The notes beneath the pieces were generated by a model. It made no database searches. It saw only the letters and a list, made by a program, of their open reading frames with translations, and was not told the DNA's origin. A stretch of DNA of 58,770 nucleotides, taken from positions 1 to 58,770 of IMG/VR virus record IMGVR_UViG_3300045996_001447. One strand, given 5' to 3'. Of this stretch, positions 1 through 8,481 are shown in pieces; the stretch's first letter is position 1, and every line of letters begins with the position of its first letter. This stretch comes from a virus. Position numbers and translations under genes: made by a program.

Positions 1-392
1 ACGCCGATGCCCTCGGGCAGCGCGCCGGGCGCGCGCAGCGCGTCCAGCTCGTCCTCGGTGAACGTGATACCGACCCCGGCCTGGGCCGCAGCGGCCGCGG
101 CGTAGCTGTCCGAGCGGGTCCACGGGCCCTCGGTGATGGAGGACTGGGTGAGCCCGGCCGGGTTGCGCATGTACCGGATGACCGCCTGGGCCACCACGTC
201 GCGCACGTCGGCCAGATCGACCGCTCCACTGTCGACCCGCTCACGCAGGTCTCGGACCAGCTTGACCAGCCGACGCTCGGCCACGTTGATCAGTGCCTGG
301 ACGTGCGCCTCCCGCCCGGTGACCGACCCCTCGTAGAGGTCGTCCACGTAGGACACCGGGGTCCAGGGTTCCGGTGTCTCGGGCGTGGTCAT
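1..392 (-). CDS. head-to-tail adaptor, partial (C-terminus outside window)
   Basis: The first 130 residues of a leftward gene that runs off the left edge. The start is an ATG that overlaps the stop of the preceding gene. The visible part resembles the Gp19/Gp15/Gp42-like family of head-tail connector proteins: a mostly helical N-terminus followed by the segment RYMRNPAGLTQSSITEGPWT and FTEDELDAL. Its place directly after the capsid genes fits an adaptor bound under the portal. The rest of the head-tail joining and tail tube genes would lie beyond the edge. Family call is from motif recall, not a search. Confidence 0.72.
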   Translation of the reverse strand, partial: MTTPETPEPWTPVSYVDDLYEGSVTGREAHVQALINVAERRLVKLVRDLRERVDSGAVDLADVRDVVAQAVIRYMRNPAGLTQSSITEGPWTRSDSYAAAAAAQAGVGITFTEDELDALRAPGALPEGIG

Positions 393-769
393 CAGACTCG
401 GACCCCCGCGGCCTTCAGGGCCGCGATGATGTCGCCACGGTCGGCGTCGTCGGCCACGCTCACGTTCTTGCGCTGGGCGTAGGCGCGCCACGCCGCAGTG
501 CCCGAGCCCGGCCCGCGCTGGGGCGGAGGCTCGTCGGCTCCCGCGGCCGCCTGGGCCTCGGGGGTCGTCTGCACCTCGGTGCGGGTCGGACGCTGCTGCT
601 CCCGAGCCGGGGCGGACGGTGCGCTGGGGAGCCCCGCACCGTCCGCCCAGGCGGCCGGGTTGCTGATCTTGGCCACAGCCCAGTCCGGGACGTCGTCGTG
701 CGGGCCGAACACGTGCGGAACACCTCGTCCGTCCCGCACGTGAACGTCCCGCGCCAGGCGCTTGGCCAT
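392..769 (-). CDS. head-associated protein with C-terminal SAP/HeH-like domain
   Basis: A 125-residue protein between the major capsid gene and the head-tail adaptor, overlapping both by short stop-start junctions. The N-terminal 40 residues are compact. A Pro/Ala/Gln-rich linker follows (about 45-85). The last 40 residues (GTAAWRAYAQRKNVSVADDADRG and onward, ending LKAAGVRV) look like the small helix-extended-loop-helix fold seen in Lsr2 C-termini and SAP/HeH modules, which suggests nucleic-acid or protein contact. Similar small proteins occupy this slot in many actinophages. Exact function unknown. Confidence 0.7.
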   Translation of the reverse strand: MAKRLARDVHVRDGRGVPHVFGPHDDVPDWAVAKISNPAAWADGAGLPSAPSAPAREQQRPTRTEVQTTPEAQAAAGADEPPPQRGPGSGTAAWRAYAQRKNVSVADDADRGDIIAALKAAGVRV

Positions 770-1830
770 CAGGCGGCCGGGGCCAGGACGTCGGCCACGA
801 GCGACAGGTTCGCGTCCACCGCGACCGGCAGGGCGATGCCCGCACCGATCGTGTCGACCCGGACCGGCGTCTTGCGCTCAACGAAGCTGGCCACGACGAT
901 CCCGGCCTCCTCACCGGCCTCCACGCCGTAGTCCGGAAGCTGGGCCTCGATCGTGGTTCCCCACAACGTGGCGCCGAGCTGGCCGCCCTCGGTGGTGGAG
1001 CTACCGCCCGGAGCGGGCAGCAGGGCCACCTTGTGGTCCGGCACGATCCGGCGCGTGGCCCGGGTGCCCGAGGCGTCCGCGAACGTGGCGTTGCCCGAGT
1101 AGGTGTAGATCGGGGGCAGCGTCTCGTCGGACAGCAGGTCGTCCAGGTCCGACCGGCGGACCCGGGCGGTGGAGTCGTCCCCGCGGATGGCGCCGAGGAT
1201 CTGCGGGTTACGCAGCCACACGCGCACCACGCGCTCCGAGGTGAGGATCGCACCCGGGCGGGTGCCGTTGAGCGCCTCGTACGCGTCGCACCACGAGATC
1301 AGCTCGTCCAGGACCTCGGCGGCCTCGTCGTCGTGCAGCGCGGCCGGGGTCGGCTCCATGGACGCGTCCCGGTCGAAGTCGACCGTCAGGGACAGGCCGT
1401 TCTCGGCCAGGTCCACCTTGGCCTCGAAGATGGCCTGGGCGCGCGCCACCTCCATCCGCCGACCCATCGTGTTCGCGATGCGCGCGGCGTCGCGCAGCAG
1501 CAGGTTGCGCACCTCCTCCTCCGCGTTGCGGAGGATGAGCTGGTCGTACTCGTTGAGCGTCATCTGCCGGCCGAGCGGGGGCAGCGAGCCCTCGATCGCC
1601 CGGATGCCCTCACGCCGGCCGAACGTCGGCTCAGAGTTGTACGCCCGGTAATCGGCCACGTCCAGCAGGCCCACGGGCCCGGACTCCAGCCGGTAACGCA
1701 GATCGTTGATCTGCTGGTTCGGCAGCCACCGCGAGAGGGTGAACTGGTTCTCGTTCAGCGTGTCCAGCTCGGCTCGCCCGTACCCGGTCAGCTCGGCCGG
1801 GGTGACGAACTCGTCGTAGAGATCAGCCAT
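769..1830 (-). CDS. major capsid protein (lambda gpE-like)
   Basis: 353 residues, the usual size for lambda-E-type HK97-fold capsid proteins. The C-terminus carries the family hallmark of alternating beta segments ending in TPVRVDTIGAGIALPV and DANLSLVADVLAP. The middle has a long helical part (roughly 90-150) and a nucleotide-rich-phage-like TSERVVRVW segment. The start ATG has a strong GGAGG ribosome site about 8 bases upstream. Its neighbours are the decoration and scaffold genes upstream and connector genes downstream, the standard head order. It forms the icosahedral shell around the scaffold. Confidence 0.93.
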   Translation of the reverse strand: MADLYDEFVTPAELTGYGRAELDTLNENQFTLSRWLPNQQINDLRYRLESGPVGLLDVADYRAYNSEPTFGRREGIRAIEGSLPPLGRQMTLNEYDQLILRNAEEEVRNLLLRDAARIANTMGRRMEVARAQAIFEAKVDLAENGLSLTVDFDRDASMEPTPAALHDDEAAEVLDELISWCDAYEALNGTRPGAILTSERVVRVWLRNPQILGAIRGDDSTARVRRSDLDDLLSDETLPPIYTYSGNATFADASGTRATRRIVPDHKVALLPAPGGSSTTEGGQLGATLWGTTIEAQLPDYGVEAGEEAGIVVASFVERKTPVRVDTIGAGIALPVAVDANLSLVADVLAPAA

Positions 1831-1845
1831 GGTTCAGTCCTCCTC

Positions 1846-2229
1846 TCAGGCCGTCGGGGCGTTCTCGTAACGGATGTGCGTGGCCGCTGCGGCCTGGGCC
1901 GCGGTGAGGTCCACCGGCAGGAACCGGCAGTCCACGACGCCCTCCCACTGGAGGGCCGCGCCGGCCTTGGCCGGGGCCGGGTCCGGCACGTGCACGACAC
2001 CGCGCAGGTGTCCCTCCACGACGGACCCGGTGGCCAGGCCGTAGAGCCCGTCCGTACCGACCGGGGCCAGTGGCAGCCCGGAGGGGAGGAACCCGTCCGG
2101 GTAGTGGGTGGCCTTGGTGAACGTGGACATGTCCAGCGTGACCGAGCGGCAGGTGTCGAGACCCTTGCGGCTGGCCAGCCATGACGTGTCGTCCACGCCC
2201 CAGGACCGGGAAGTGGTCCCGAGATCCAT
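1846..2229 (-). CDS. head decoration protein
   Basis: 127 residues, directly upstream of the major capsid gene, the place and size expected for a lambda gpD-like capsid-stabilising trimer protein. The sequence is beta-rich with many Gly, Val and Leu (for example YPDGFLPSGLPLAPV and GLYGLATGSVVEGHLRGVV). The motif of an initial fixed price of small residues leading to FLPSG-LP is common in actinophage decoration proteins. It would bind the outside of the mature shell. Call rests on position, length and this motif. Confidence 0.78.
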   Translation of the reverse strand: MDLGTTSRSWGVDDTSWLASRKGLDTCRSVTLDMSTFTKATHYPDGFLPSGLPLAPVGTDGLYGLATGSVVEGHLRGVVHVPDPAPAKAGAALQWEGVVDCRFLPVDLTAAQAAAATHIRYENAPTA

Positions 2230-2253
2230 GGTGTGTGTCCTCTCTCGTCAGAA

Positions 2254-3078
2254 TCAGGTGGTGGAGGTGGCGTTCTGGCGGGTGCCCTTGCGCTCCTGGT
2301 GCAAGGCGCGGCCCGCGGCCACCCCGACGGGGCCGGACTGCTGTCCGCGTCCCCCCTGGCCGATGCCGCCTCCCGGGCGACCACCGGATCCGTTCGTTCC
2401 CCCACCGGCCGAGAGCCGGGGGTTGTTCTTGACCGCCTCGGTGACCTTGTCCCCGAGGCGGGTCGTGAAGTCCTGGGCGGTCGGGTCCAGATCGGACACC
2501 GAGTCCAGGAACGTGCGCGAGTCCAGCAGCGCGGCCGGATCGGCGCCGGACTCGGGAGCCGTGCGGTAGACCGCCAGCTCGACCGAGCGCATCCGCGCCG
2601 TGTCCTGGGCCTTGGCCAGGTCCGCGGCCAGCTTGTCCGGGTCCGGCTTGCCGTCACCGTCCACATCGATCCCGAACGCCGCGGCCACCTTGCGCTGCAG
2701 GTCGGTCAGGGTCTGCTCGACCTCGCGCTTGCCGGTGCGGTGCTCGGCGGCCTCCCCGCGGTAACCCCGAGCAATCTCGATCAGCTCGTCGCGGTCCAAG
2801 TCCTCCAGCTTGCGGCGCCGGTCGGTGTTCTGCTGGCCTCCGCCGCTCTGGCCGCCCGAGCCGGAGCCGGTGCCGGTCCCACCACCGGCTCCCCCGCGGT
2901 CCCCGGCGCGTGCGCCGTCACCCGACCCACCGGTCTGGCCGCCGTTCTGCTGGCCACCGGTGGAACCGTTCTGCTGGCCGCCGGTCCCGGACCCGCCGGA
3001 ACCGCCAGATCCCCCGCCCGAGCCGCCCTCGTCATTGAACAACGACAGCAGCAGGTCCGAGGTGCGCGTGATGTGCAT
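2254..3078 (-). CDS. capsid scaffolding protein
   Basis: 274 residues lying between the MuF-like gene and the decoration gene. Residues 18-85 are a Gly/Ser/Gln-rich low-complexity stretch. Residues about 85-170 are charged and predicted helical or coiled-coil (LEDLDRDELIEIARGYRG, VEQTLTDLQRKV), and the C-terminus is Gly-rich and basic. Disordered ends with a coiled-coil core and lack of any enzyme motif are typical of scaffolds that direct capsid assembly and are then removed. A calcium-loop-like DVDGDGKPDPD is present near 140 and may be incidental. Confidence 0.82.
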   Translation of the reverse strand: MHITRTSDLLLSLFNDEGGSGGGSGGSGGSGTGGQQNGSTGGQQNGGQTGGSGDGARAGDRGGAGGGTGTGSGSGGQSGGGQQNTDRRRKLEDLDRDELIEIARGYRGEAAEHRTGKREVEQTLTDLQRKVAAAFGIDVDGDGKPDPDKLAADLAKAQDTARMRSVELAVYRTAPESGADPAALLDSRTFLDSVSDLDPTAQDFTTRLGDKVTEAVKNNPRLSAGGGTNGSGGRPGGGIGQGGRGQQSGPVGVAAGRALHQERKGTRQNATSTT

Positions 3079-3133
3079 GGGTTACTGGCCTCCTGGGCCG
3101 ATCGGTCCGGCACCCGGCCGGACGGTGGTGGGT

Positions 3134-3997
3134 CTACGCAGCCCGCAGGACCGGGCCCAGTTCTCCGTGGTCGGTGACCCGCACCCGGACCTTGGCCAGG
3201 TCCGTGGCGCGGTTGGATCCGGCCACCTCGTAGATCCGGAACAGGTCGTCGGTGTTCAGCTCGCGGCCGGGATCGTGCTCGCGGGTCACCGGCATCACGT
3301 CGCACGCGCAGTGCGTGTGCAGCGGCATCAGTTCGGAGGTGCGGTAGAGCCGGTCCGCGGCCACCAGGCAGAGCCCGCACGGCCCGCCGGAGGTCATCTC
3401 GGGGCGGACCAGGCGCCGGTAGCCGATCGCCTCGTCGGTGCCGTCCAGCACCTCGTACGCGGCCGAGCGCATCGCCATGCCCAGGTCGTTGGACACCTGG
3501 CGCTCCAACCGGTCCAGCCCGGCGGCCTTGGCCTCGGGCTCCGGCGCGCCGATCGACCGGGCATAGCGCCACTGCTCGAACGCCCGGTAGTAGACGCTCT
3601 CCGGGTCGGTGACCTTGCGCAGCGTGGCGCCCAGCGCGATCGTGCCGGCCACCGCGGCGGTGACCGCGATGTGGCGCGAGGTGATCTGGGACAGCACCGC
3701 GCGCAGGTAGGCCGCGGTGGAGTTGGCCGTGGCCGACTGTCCACCCTGGATCAGCCGGAACGTGGCCCGGGCGGCCGCGGCGATGGCCTCGGGGTCACGC
3801 GGGTCGGCCACCGCGGCGTACTCACCGGTAACCAGGCGCAACGTGGTGGACGCGATCCGGAGCCGCGCCTGGGCCTGGCGCTCGGCCAGACTCAGCGCGG
3901 CCCCGGCCGCACCGCCGGGGAGCAGGGTCAGCGCGGGAGCGGCCTGGTAGGCCGCCTGGGCGGCCAGGGCCTCGGCCAGCGGGGCCGGGCTGGTCAC
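3134..3997 (-). CDS. MuF-like minor capsid protein
   Basis: 287 residues, overlapping the portal stop by 4 bases, with a GTG start in the coupled position. The N-terminal two thirds are helical and Ala-rich. The C-terminal third has a Cys/His cluster (GGPCGLCLVAADRLYR, then LMPLHTHCACDVMPV) that is characteristic of the MuF-type head morphogenesis proteins which sit next to the portal and are packaged with DNA. Some relatives are annotated as capsid maturation proteases, but no clear protease triad is visible here. Confidence 0.82.
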   Translation of the reverse strand: MTSPAPLAEALAAQAAYQAAPALTLLPGGAAGAALSLAERQAQARLRIASTTLRLVTGEYAAVADPRDPEAIAAAARATFRLIQGGQSATANSTAAYLRAVLSQITSRHIAVTAAVAGTIALGATLRKVTDPESVYYRAFEQWRYARSIGAPEPEAKAAGLDRLERQVSNDLGMAMRSAAYEVLDGTDEAIGYRRLVRPEMTSGGPCGLCLVAADRLYRTSELMPLHTHCACDVMPVTREHDPGRELNTDDLFRIYEVAGSNRATDLAKVRVRVTDHGELGPVLRAA

Positions 3998-5637
3998 GAG
4001 CCCGACGAGCCCGACGAACTACCGGAACCGCCCGAACTGTCCGAGCCCCCGGACGAACCGGAGCCCGACGAGGTCGACGACCCGCCGGACGAGGTCCCCG
4101 GAGACCCCGCCGAGGCAGCGGAGCCCCCAGCGGCCCCCGTGCCGGTCGTGGCCGGGGTCTCCGGGGCGAATATCAGGTCGTCCGCGCGCTGCGCGCGCAG
4201 CCGCGGCAGGTCGTCCGGCTCGTACTGCAGCACGTCCACCATCCGGGACTCCCACGGCAGGCCCGCGGTGACCGCCTGGGCGGCCGCGGCGTAGCGCTCG
4301 GAGAGGCTGAACCGCTCGATGGGCGACCACAGGGTGGTGATCGTGAGCGGGTCGTCCCCCTCGGTGCCGGGTAGGTAGCCGAACGCCAGCGAGAACGCCT
4401 CGGCGAACCCGGACGAGCACCGGTTTCGCCGGTCCTTGGCCCGAAAGATCAGCCCTTCCTTGGCCGAGCTGGCGCCCTCGGCGGAGGCGTTGGCCGCGTC
4501 CGGCATGAAGTGCTGGACCGGCATCCGCAGCACCGCGGCCAGGTCCCGGACGTCGTCGCGCACGCTGGTGAGTAGCGGCCCGAGGTCCACCTGGCCGGAC
4601 TCCCACAGTTCCGCGGTAGCCGGCAGCAGCCACAGCGCCGAGGGGTCGTTGGTGAAGATGTCGGAGTAGTCGATCGGGTTGCCGTCCTTGTCCTTGGTCG
4701 GCACACCCTTGATCGCCCGCTGGCGGAACGCCTGCAGCGTGGCGATCACGATCCGCTGTAGCAGCATGTGGTTGACCCGGTCCAGGTGGTCGGTGTGGTT
4801 CTCGAACTCACCTTCCGAGTCGTGGTTGGCGAACCGGGCCACCGCGCAGCGGTCACCGATGGAGCCGGACAGGTCCCGGTCCACGGTGATCTCCCACTGG
4901 CGCGGGTCGAACCGGAACCGGCGCCGGGTCACGTCCAGGGACGAGGTTCCGCGCACGCTGTCCCCGGTGCGCTCGAACTTCACCGCGCGCCCGGGCGGGT
5001 AGAGCCACCCGACATCGCGCTGGGCAATCGGGTCGTAGTACAGCTTGAGCCCCATGATCACTCGCTGGGGCATCTCCGGGTCCTGCTCGGTGATCACCCA
5101 GCGCGGGTCCTCGGCGGTGATGATCGGCAGGGCGCCGCGGACCGGGACGCCGGCCGCGTCGGTGCGCGGCGGTCCGGTGATGGTGTAGCTCTCCCCCATC
5201 ACCAGCATTTTCTCGATCACCTCGGACGCCTGGACGTCCATGGAGTTGGCCGCCCAGATCCGGCGGGCCAGCGCGTTGGTGGTGTCGTTCGGGACCGGCG
5301 CCAGCGCCGAGCCGACCTGGCGCGCGGAGCCGGTGGCCACGGCCACCGAGTCGATCGTGGCCTGGTCGGTCTCCACCCGGCACCCGATCGGCTCCAGCCG
5401 CTCGGCCACGGTGCGGGTGACCAGCTCGGCCAGGTTCATCCGGGCCTTCTGCTGGAACGCTTTCCAGACCCGTTCCCGGTTGCGCGACGCGGCCGGCGAG
5501 CCCAGCTCGGGCAAAGGCGGGTTGCCCTTGTGCCGGTCCCAGAGCGGCTGGATGCGCTTGCGGCGCTCCATGAGCGCGTCGGCCAGGCGCTGGATCCACC
5601 AGCCGTCCGACTCGGGGACGTCCACGTCGTTGATCAC
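3994..5637 (-). CDS. portal protein
   Basis: 547 residues, SPP1-gp6-like. The N-terminus (GWWIQRLADALMERRKRIQPLW) and the body with NLAELVTRTVAERLEPIG and the membrane-fold-like wing and stem regions fit dodecameric portals. The last 50 residues are an unusual Ser/Gly-rich tail (many GSSG and SGGS units), longer than most portals carry. GTG start. It is the DNA entry gate of the capsid and the docking site of the terminase. It follows the large terminase with an HNH gene and an opposite-strand gene in between, so the terL-portal link has been broken by insertions. Confidence 0.93.
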   Translation of the reverse strand: MINDVDVPESDGWWIQRLADALMERRKRIQPLWDRHKGNPPLPELGSPAASRNRERVWKAFQQKARMNLAELVTRTVAERLEPIGCRVETDQATIDSVAVATGSARQVGSALAPVPNDTTNALARRIWAANSMDVQASEVIEKMLVMGESYTITGPPRTDAAGVPVRGALPIITAEDPRWVITEQDPEMPQRVIMGLKLYYDPIAQRDVGWLYPPGRAVKFERTGDSVRGTSSLDVTRRRFRFDPRQWEITVDRDLSGSIGDRCAVARFANHDSEGEFENHTDHLDRVNHMLLQRIVIATLQAFRQRAIKGVPTKDKDGNPIDYSDIFTNDPSALWLLPATAELWESGQVDLGPLLTSVRDDVRDLAAVLRMPVQHFMPDAANASAEGASSAKEGLIFRAKDRRNRCSSGFAEAFSLAFGYLPGTEGDDPLTITTLWSPIERFSLSERYAAAAQAVTAGLPWESRMVDVLQYEPDDLPRLRAQRADDLIFAPETPATTGTGAAGGSAASAGSPGTSSGGSSTSSGSGSSGGSDSSGGSGSSSGSSGS

Positions 5638-5676
5638 GCGCTACCGGACTCCTCTCCGAGTCGTCGTATCTGGGGG

Positions 5677-5711
5677 TTGCACTACTGTCGGGCAGGGTTT
5701 ACAGTCGTCCT
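5677..5711 (+). promoter_or_regulatory. leaderless-type promoter cassette, copy 1
   Basis: TTGCAC at 5677-5682, a 17-base spacer containing TGTCGGG, TACAGT at 5700-5705, then exactly 6 bases to the ATG at 5712. GACCGCCACC follows at 5714-5723. The same arrangement recurs in the rightward early block. Transcription starting at or next to the ATG is predicted. It runs against the surrounding structural operon. Confidence 0.7.
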
Positions 5712-5924
5712 ATGACCGCCACCGAGAACACCGCCCGCACCGCCCGACAGGACATCGATGACAACTTGCGCGCCACGATCGGCTCCGGCCGCGCCGTACA
5801 CCGCGCGTTCGTGGTCCGCCGACAGGCGTTCGTGTCCTGTGGTGCGGCCAGCCGCTCCGGCGCCTCGCGAATCCGGCTGACGAGCAACCCCGAGATCACG
5901 TGCCGGAAGTGCCTCGCCGAGTAG
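5712..5924 (+). CDS. small protein with C-terminal Cys motif, opposite to the structural operon
   Basis: 70 residues, the only rightward gene inside the leftward head module. No known family recognised. The C-terminal half has VSCGA and, at the end, ITCRKCLAE, which could form a small zinc site. Its start sits 6 bases after the -10 box of a promoter identical in design to those of the early genes near 27-31 kb, and a strong hairpin terminator follows, so it looks like a self-contained expression unit (a moron). No ribosome site is visible, consistent with a leaderless message. Confidence 0.68.
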   Translation: MTATENTARTARQDIDDNLRATIGSGRAVHRAFVVRRQAFVSCGAASRSGASRIRLTSNPEITCRKCLAE

Positions 5925-5937
5925 CCCACCGGCCACC

Positions 5938-5968
5938 GAGCCCCGATCCGCACCGCGGGTCGGGGCTC
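5938..5968. terminator. bidirectional hairpin terminator
   Basis: Perfect 9-base arms GAGCCCCGA (5938-5946) and TCGGGGCTC (5960-5968), extendable by inner pairs. It lies between the convergent ends of the rightward small gene and the leftward HNH gene, so it can serve both. On the plus strand it is followed by TCGTTCGTT, a weak T-rich tail. Confidence 0.7.
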
Positions 5969-5976
5969 TCGTTCGT

Positions 5977-6588
5977 TCAGTAGACCCGGATCCGCCACTC
6001 CATGACCGTCAGCGCGCCCTTGCGGGTGTTGCACGTCGGGCAAGCGGGGGCCAGGTTTCCGATCGCGTGTCGTCCACCCCGAATGATCGGGATGATGTGG
6101 TCCCAGTGCAACGACGTGCCCGGGACGACCGGCACGGCGCAGTACGCGCACCGGCCGCGGTGACGATCTAGTAGCCGGGCCAGGTCCCGCGCGGTGACGC
6201 GTCGTCGCTCCGCACCACGCCGGACAGCTTTCTGGACGCGCAGCAACTCGGCCACGATGTCCCGGTTCGACCGGCGCCAGTCCGCCACGGCGCGACGGCG
6301 GCGCTCGGGGTCCTGGGCGTACCGGGCTCGTCGAAGCGCGTTCCGCCGGACCTTGTCCCGCTCGTGCCGAACGCGGTCGTAGGCGCGATGCCGCTCCGGG
6401 TCGGTCGCTCGGGCCGTCCGACGACGAGCGTTGACATCATCCCGACGACGGGCGTGCGACCGGCGATCCTGCTCCGGGTCCCGGCGTCGGTAGTTCTGGT
6501 TCCAGCACCGATGAGAGCAGAACCGAGCGTCCGACCGGCGGCCGGTAAACGAGGCATCGCACTCCGCACAGCGGAGATCGTGTTCCAC
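5977..6588 (-). CDS. HNH homing-type endonuclease
   Basis: 203 residues from a GTG 4 bases after the terminase stop. An in-frame ATG at 6654 lies inside the terminase gene and is less likely. The N-terminus has a zinc site (LRCAECDASF, then ARFCSHRCWNQ), the middle is very Arg-rich, and the C-terminal HNH core reads CAYCAVPVVPGTSLHWDHIIPIIRGG followed by NLAPACPTCNTRKG. It cuts DNA and probably spreads itself. It splits the usual terminase-portal pair. Its last codons and those of the terminase are near-identical (both end IRVY), because a 13-base direct repeat flanks the gene. Confidence 0.88.
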   Translation of the reverse strand: MEHDLRCAECDASFTGRRSDARFCSHRCWNQNYRRRDPEQDRRSHARRRDDVNARRRTARATDPERHRAYDRVRHERDKVRRNALRRARYAQDPERRRRAVADWRRSNRDIVAELLRVQKAVRRGAERRRVTARDLARLLDRHRGRCAYCAVPVVPGTSLHWDHIIPIIRGGRHAIGNLAPACPTCNTRKGALTVMEWRIRVY

Positions 6589-6607
6589 CTCATTAGTATA
6601 CCCGGAT
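5979..6607. repeat. direct repeats flanking the HNH gene
   Basis: AGTAGACCCGGAT at 5979-5991 and AGTATACCCGGAT at 6595-6607 agree at 12 of 13 positions. One covers the stop of the HNH gene, the other the stop of the large terminase. They bracket the endonuclease almost exactly, as expected for insertion by recombination or homing at the terminase 3' end. Confidence 0.55.
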
Positions 6608-8275
6608 TGGTACGAAAACTTGATCCTCGGTGATCCCCGCGGCCACCGCGTCACAGCGGGCCTCGTAGGCCAGGACCGCGGCCATGCACGCGTCGATCTT
6701 GTCCGGGCTCTGCGGGAACGGCTTGCCGATCAGGTCCCCCGAGCGGGTGGGCCGGACTCGGGCGTTGCCGATGTGACGGGTGAGCGTCGGCTGGTCGGCG
6801 TGGCTCAGCGCAACGTCCTGGGCGGCCTCGTGGAACCGCTCCAGCGCGGTCACCATGCGCCGGGAGTGCCCACCACCGGTCCACCACTCCATCGGGCGTG
6901 AGCCGCTGGCCTTGAGCCGCATCGCGTCGCCCCACTCGGCCTGCCAGCGGTCAAGGTAGTCCTGCCAGTGGGCCGGGTCGGCGTAGACCGCGGCCACGTC
7001 GTAGGTCTCCATCGCGCGGGTGAACGCCGCGTCCACCGCGACCCGGTCCACCTGCCAGTCCTTGGCGTACGGCGGGCGCTCCCAGCAGCCGATCAGCTCC
7101 AGGTACCCGTCGGAGATGCGGGCGGCCACCAGGGCCGTGGCGTCGTCGCGGATCGACCCGTCGAACCCGAGGGTGACCAGGTCCCCGTCGGCCAGCGGCG
7201 CCGGCTCGTCCTCACCCCGGTCGCGGCGGGCCTTGCGTCCGCACGCGTGCCAGGTCTGCAGGTCCATCCAGGCGTCCTCGCCAGAGATGATGTGGTTCAG
7301 GTAGAACCGGGCGGCCATCTCCGGCGGGGTGCCGGGGTCCAGGTACTCGACGACGATCCGTTCGATGTCCACCCAGGGCGCGCCCGAGTAGGCCCGGCGC
7401 AAGCCACGACGCAGCGACTCGGGGTCCCGGGGATCGGTGTCGGCCGGGGCTTCCAGGGAGTCGTAGAGCAGGCTCCGGCGCACCGTGCGGCCCTCGGTCT
7501 GGGCGACGTAAGCGCCGTGCGTGGCCTCGGCGACCGAGTCCTGGCCGGGGACGAACGCGTTGCACGTCTCGATCGACCGGCCGCCGATCTTGCCGAGGTT
7601 ACGGCGGATGACCTTGGCAAGATCGTGGCCGCCGTTGGACGCCAGCCACCACTCGGTCTCGTCCAGCACACAGAACGTCGGCCGGGCGCCCTCCGCCGCG
7701 TGCGGGGACGCCGTGATGATCTCCAGGCGGCCCCCGCCGGGGGTGTAGACCCGCGTCTTGCCGGTGTCCAGGCCGTACCGCTCCCGCACCCGCGACCCGG
7801 GCGGCACGAGCGCGGTCACCATGGACATGGTGTTGGTGGTCTGGGCCTCGGCGGTGGCCGCGATCTGCACCCAGGGCATCGGCACCGACTTGCCCACCAG
7901 GAACTCGAACCCGGCGGAGTCGTCGGTGGAGTCGAATCCGGCGAACCGGACCGGCCCCACCAACTCGCACAGTGACAACGCGGCTACATAGGGTGACTTG
8001 CCAGTCCCTTTCGAGCGGCGGATCGCCGCGCGGTTGTGCAGGAACCGGCCGTCGTCGTCGATCGCGTAGTACCAGAGCAGGAAGTGGATCTGGGCGTCGG
8101 TGAACCGCCAGGGCTCCCCGGCGTGGTCCCCGTCGGGCTGGACCAGCCAGGTGTGTGCCCACAGGATCACGCCCCAGCCCAGCGTCCGCATCGGGTCGGG
8201 CTCGTGCTCGGGCAGCGTGTCCGAGAGCGGGAACACCTCGGCCGGCGCCTCGGGAGCGTCCGGGGTGAGCGTCAC
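6593..8275 (-). CDS. terL: terminase large subunit (structural operon copy)
   Basis: 560 residues with ATPase and nuclease domains. Walker A is RRSKGTGKSPYVA near residue 85, Walker B FCVLDETEWW near 200, and a coupling segment TCNAFVP follows. The RNase-H-like nuclease has its first acid in LVTLGFDGSIRDDATA (near 375), a second in VAAVYADPAHW and a third in PDKIDACMAAVLAYEA near the end. It packages DNA into the prohead through the portal. The start overlaps the stop of the small gene upstream (ATGA). It is in its normal place after the small terminase. A second, different large terminase lies at 41.2 kb. Confidence 0.95.
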   Translation of the reverse strand: MTLTPDAPEAPAEVFPLSDTLPEHEPDPMRTLGWGVILWAHTWLVQPDGDHAGEPWRFTDAQIHFLLWYYAIDDDGRFLHNRAAIRRSKGTGKSPYVAALSLCELVGPVRFAGFDSTDDSAGFEFLVGKSVPMPWVQIAATAEAQTTNTMSMVTALVPPGSRVRERYGLDTGKTRVYTPGGGRLEIITASPHAAEGARPTFCVLDETEWWLASNGGHDLAKVIRRNLGKIGGRSIETCNAFVPGQDSVAEATHGAYVAQTEGRTVRRSLLYDSLEAPADTDPRDPESLRRGLRRAYSGAPWVDIERIVVEYLDPGTPPEMAARFYLNHIISGEDAWMDLQTWHACGRKARRDRGEDEPAPLADGDLVTLGFDGSIRDDATALVAARISDGYLELIGCWERPPYAKDWQVDRVAVDAAFTRAMETYDVAAVYADPAHWQDYLDRWQAEWGDAMRLKASGSRPMEWWTGGGHSRRMVTALERFHEAAQDVALSHADQPTLTRHIGNARVRPTRSGDLIGKPFPQSPDKIDACMAAVLAYEARCDAVAAGITEDQVFVPIRVY

Positions 8276-8481
8276 GGCGTCGCTCGGGGCACCTTGGGGG
8301 CCGAGGCCAGCGGGTCACCCGCGCCGCGGTTCTCGGCGGCCTCCACGCAGTCACACGCGGGGCAGGCTACCGCCAGGTAACCGCCGCTGGTCCGCACGCC
8401 GACGCGCACCCGGCCCTTGCGACAGCAGGTGCACGCCGGCCCGCGCCGGGCCTCGGGCTCGACCGGGCGCGGGTCCTTCAC
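8272..8481 (-). CDS. small Cys-rich (zinc-ribbon-like) protein
   Basis: 69 residues from a GTG that overlaps the stop of the gene before it (GTGA). A start 24 bases further up would overlap that gene by 28 bases and is less likely. It contains CTCCRKG and, 20 residues on, ACPACDCVE, so four or five Cys in a zinc-ribbon pattern. Lies between small and large terminase and is coupled to both sides. Function unknown. Confidence 0.68.
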   Translation of the reverse strand: MKDPRPVEPEARRGPACTCCRKGRVRVGVRTSGGYLAVACPACDCVEAAENRGAGDPLASAPKVPRATP

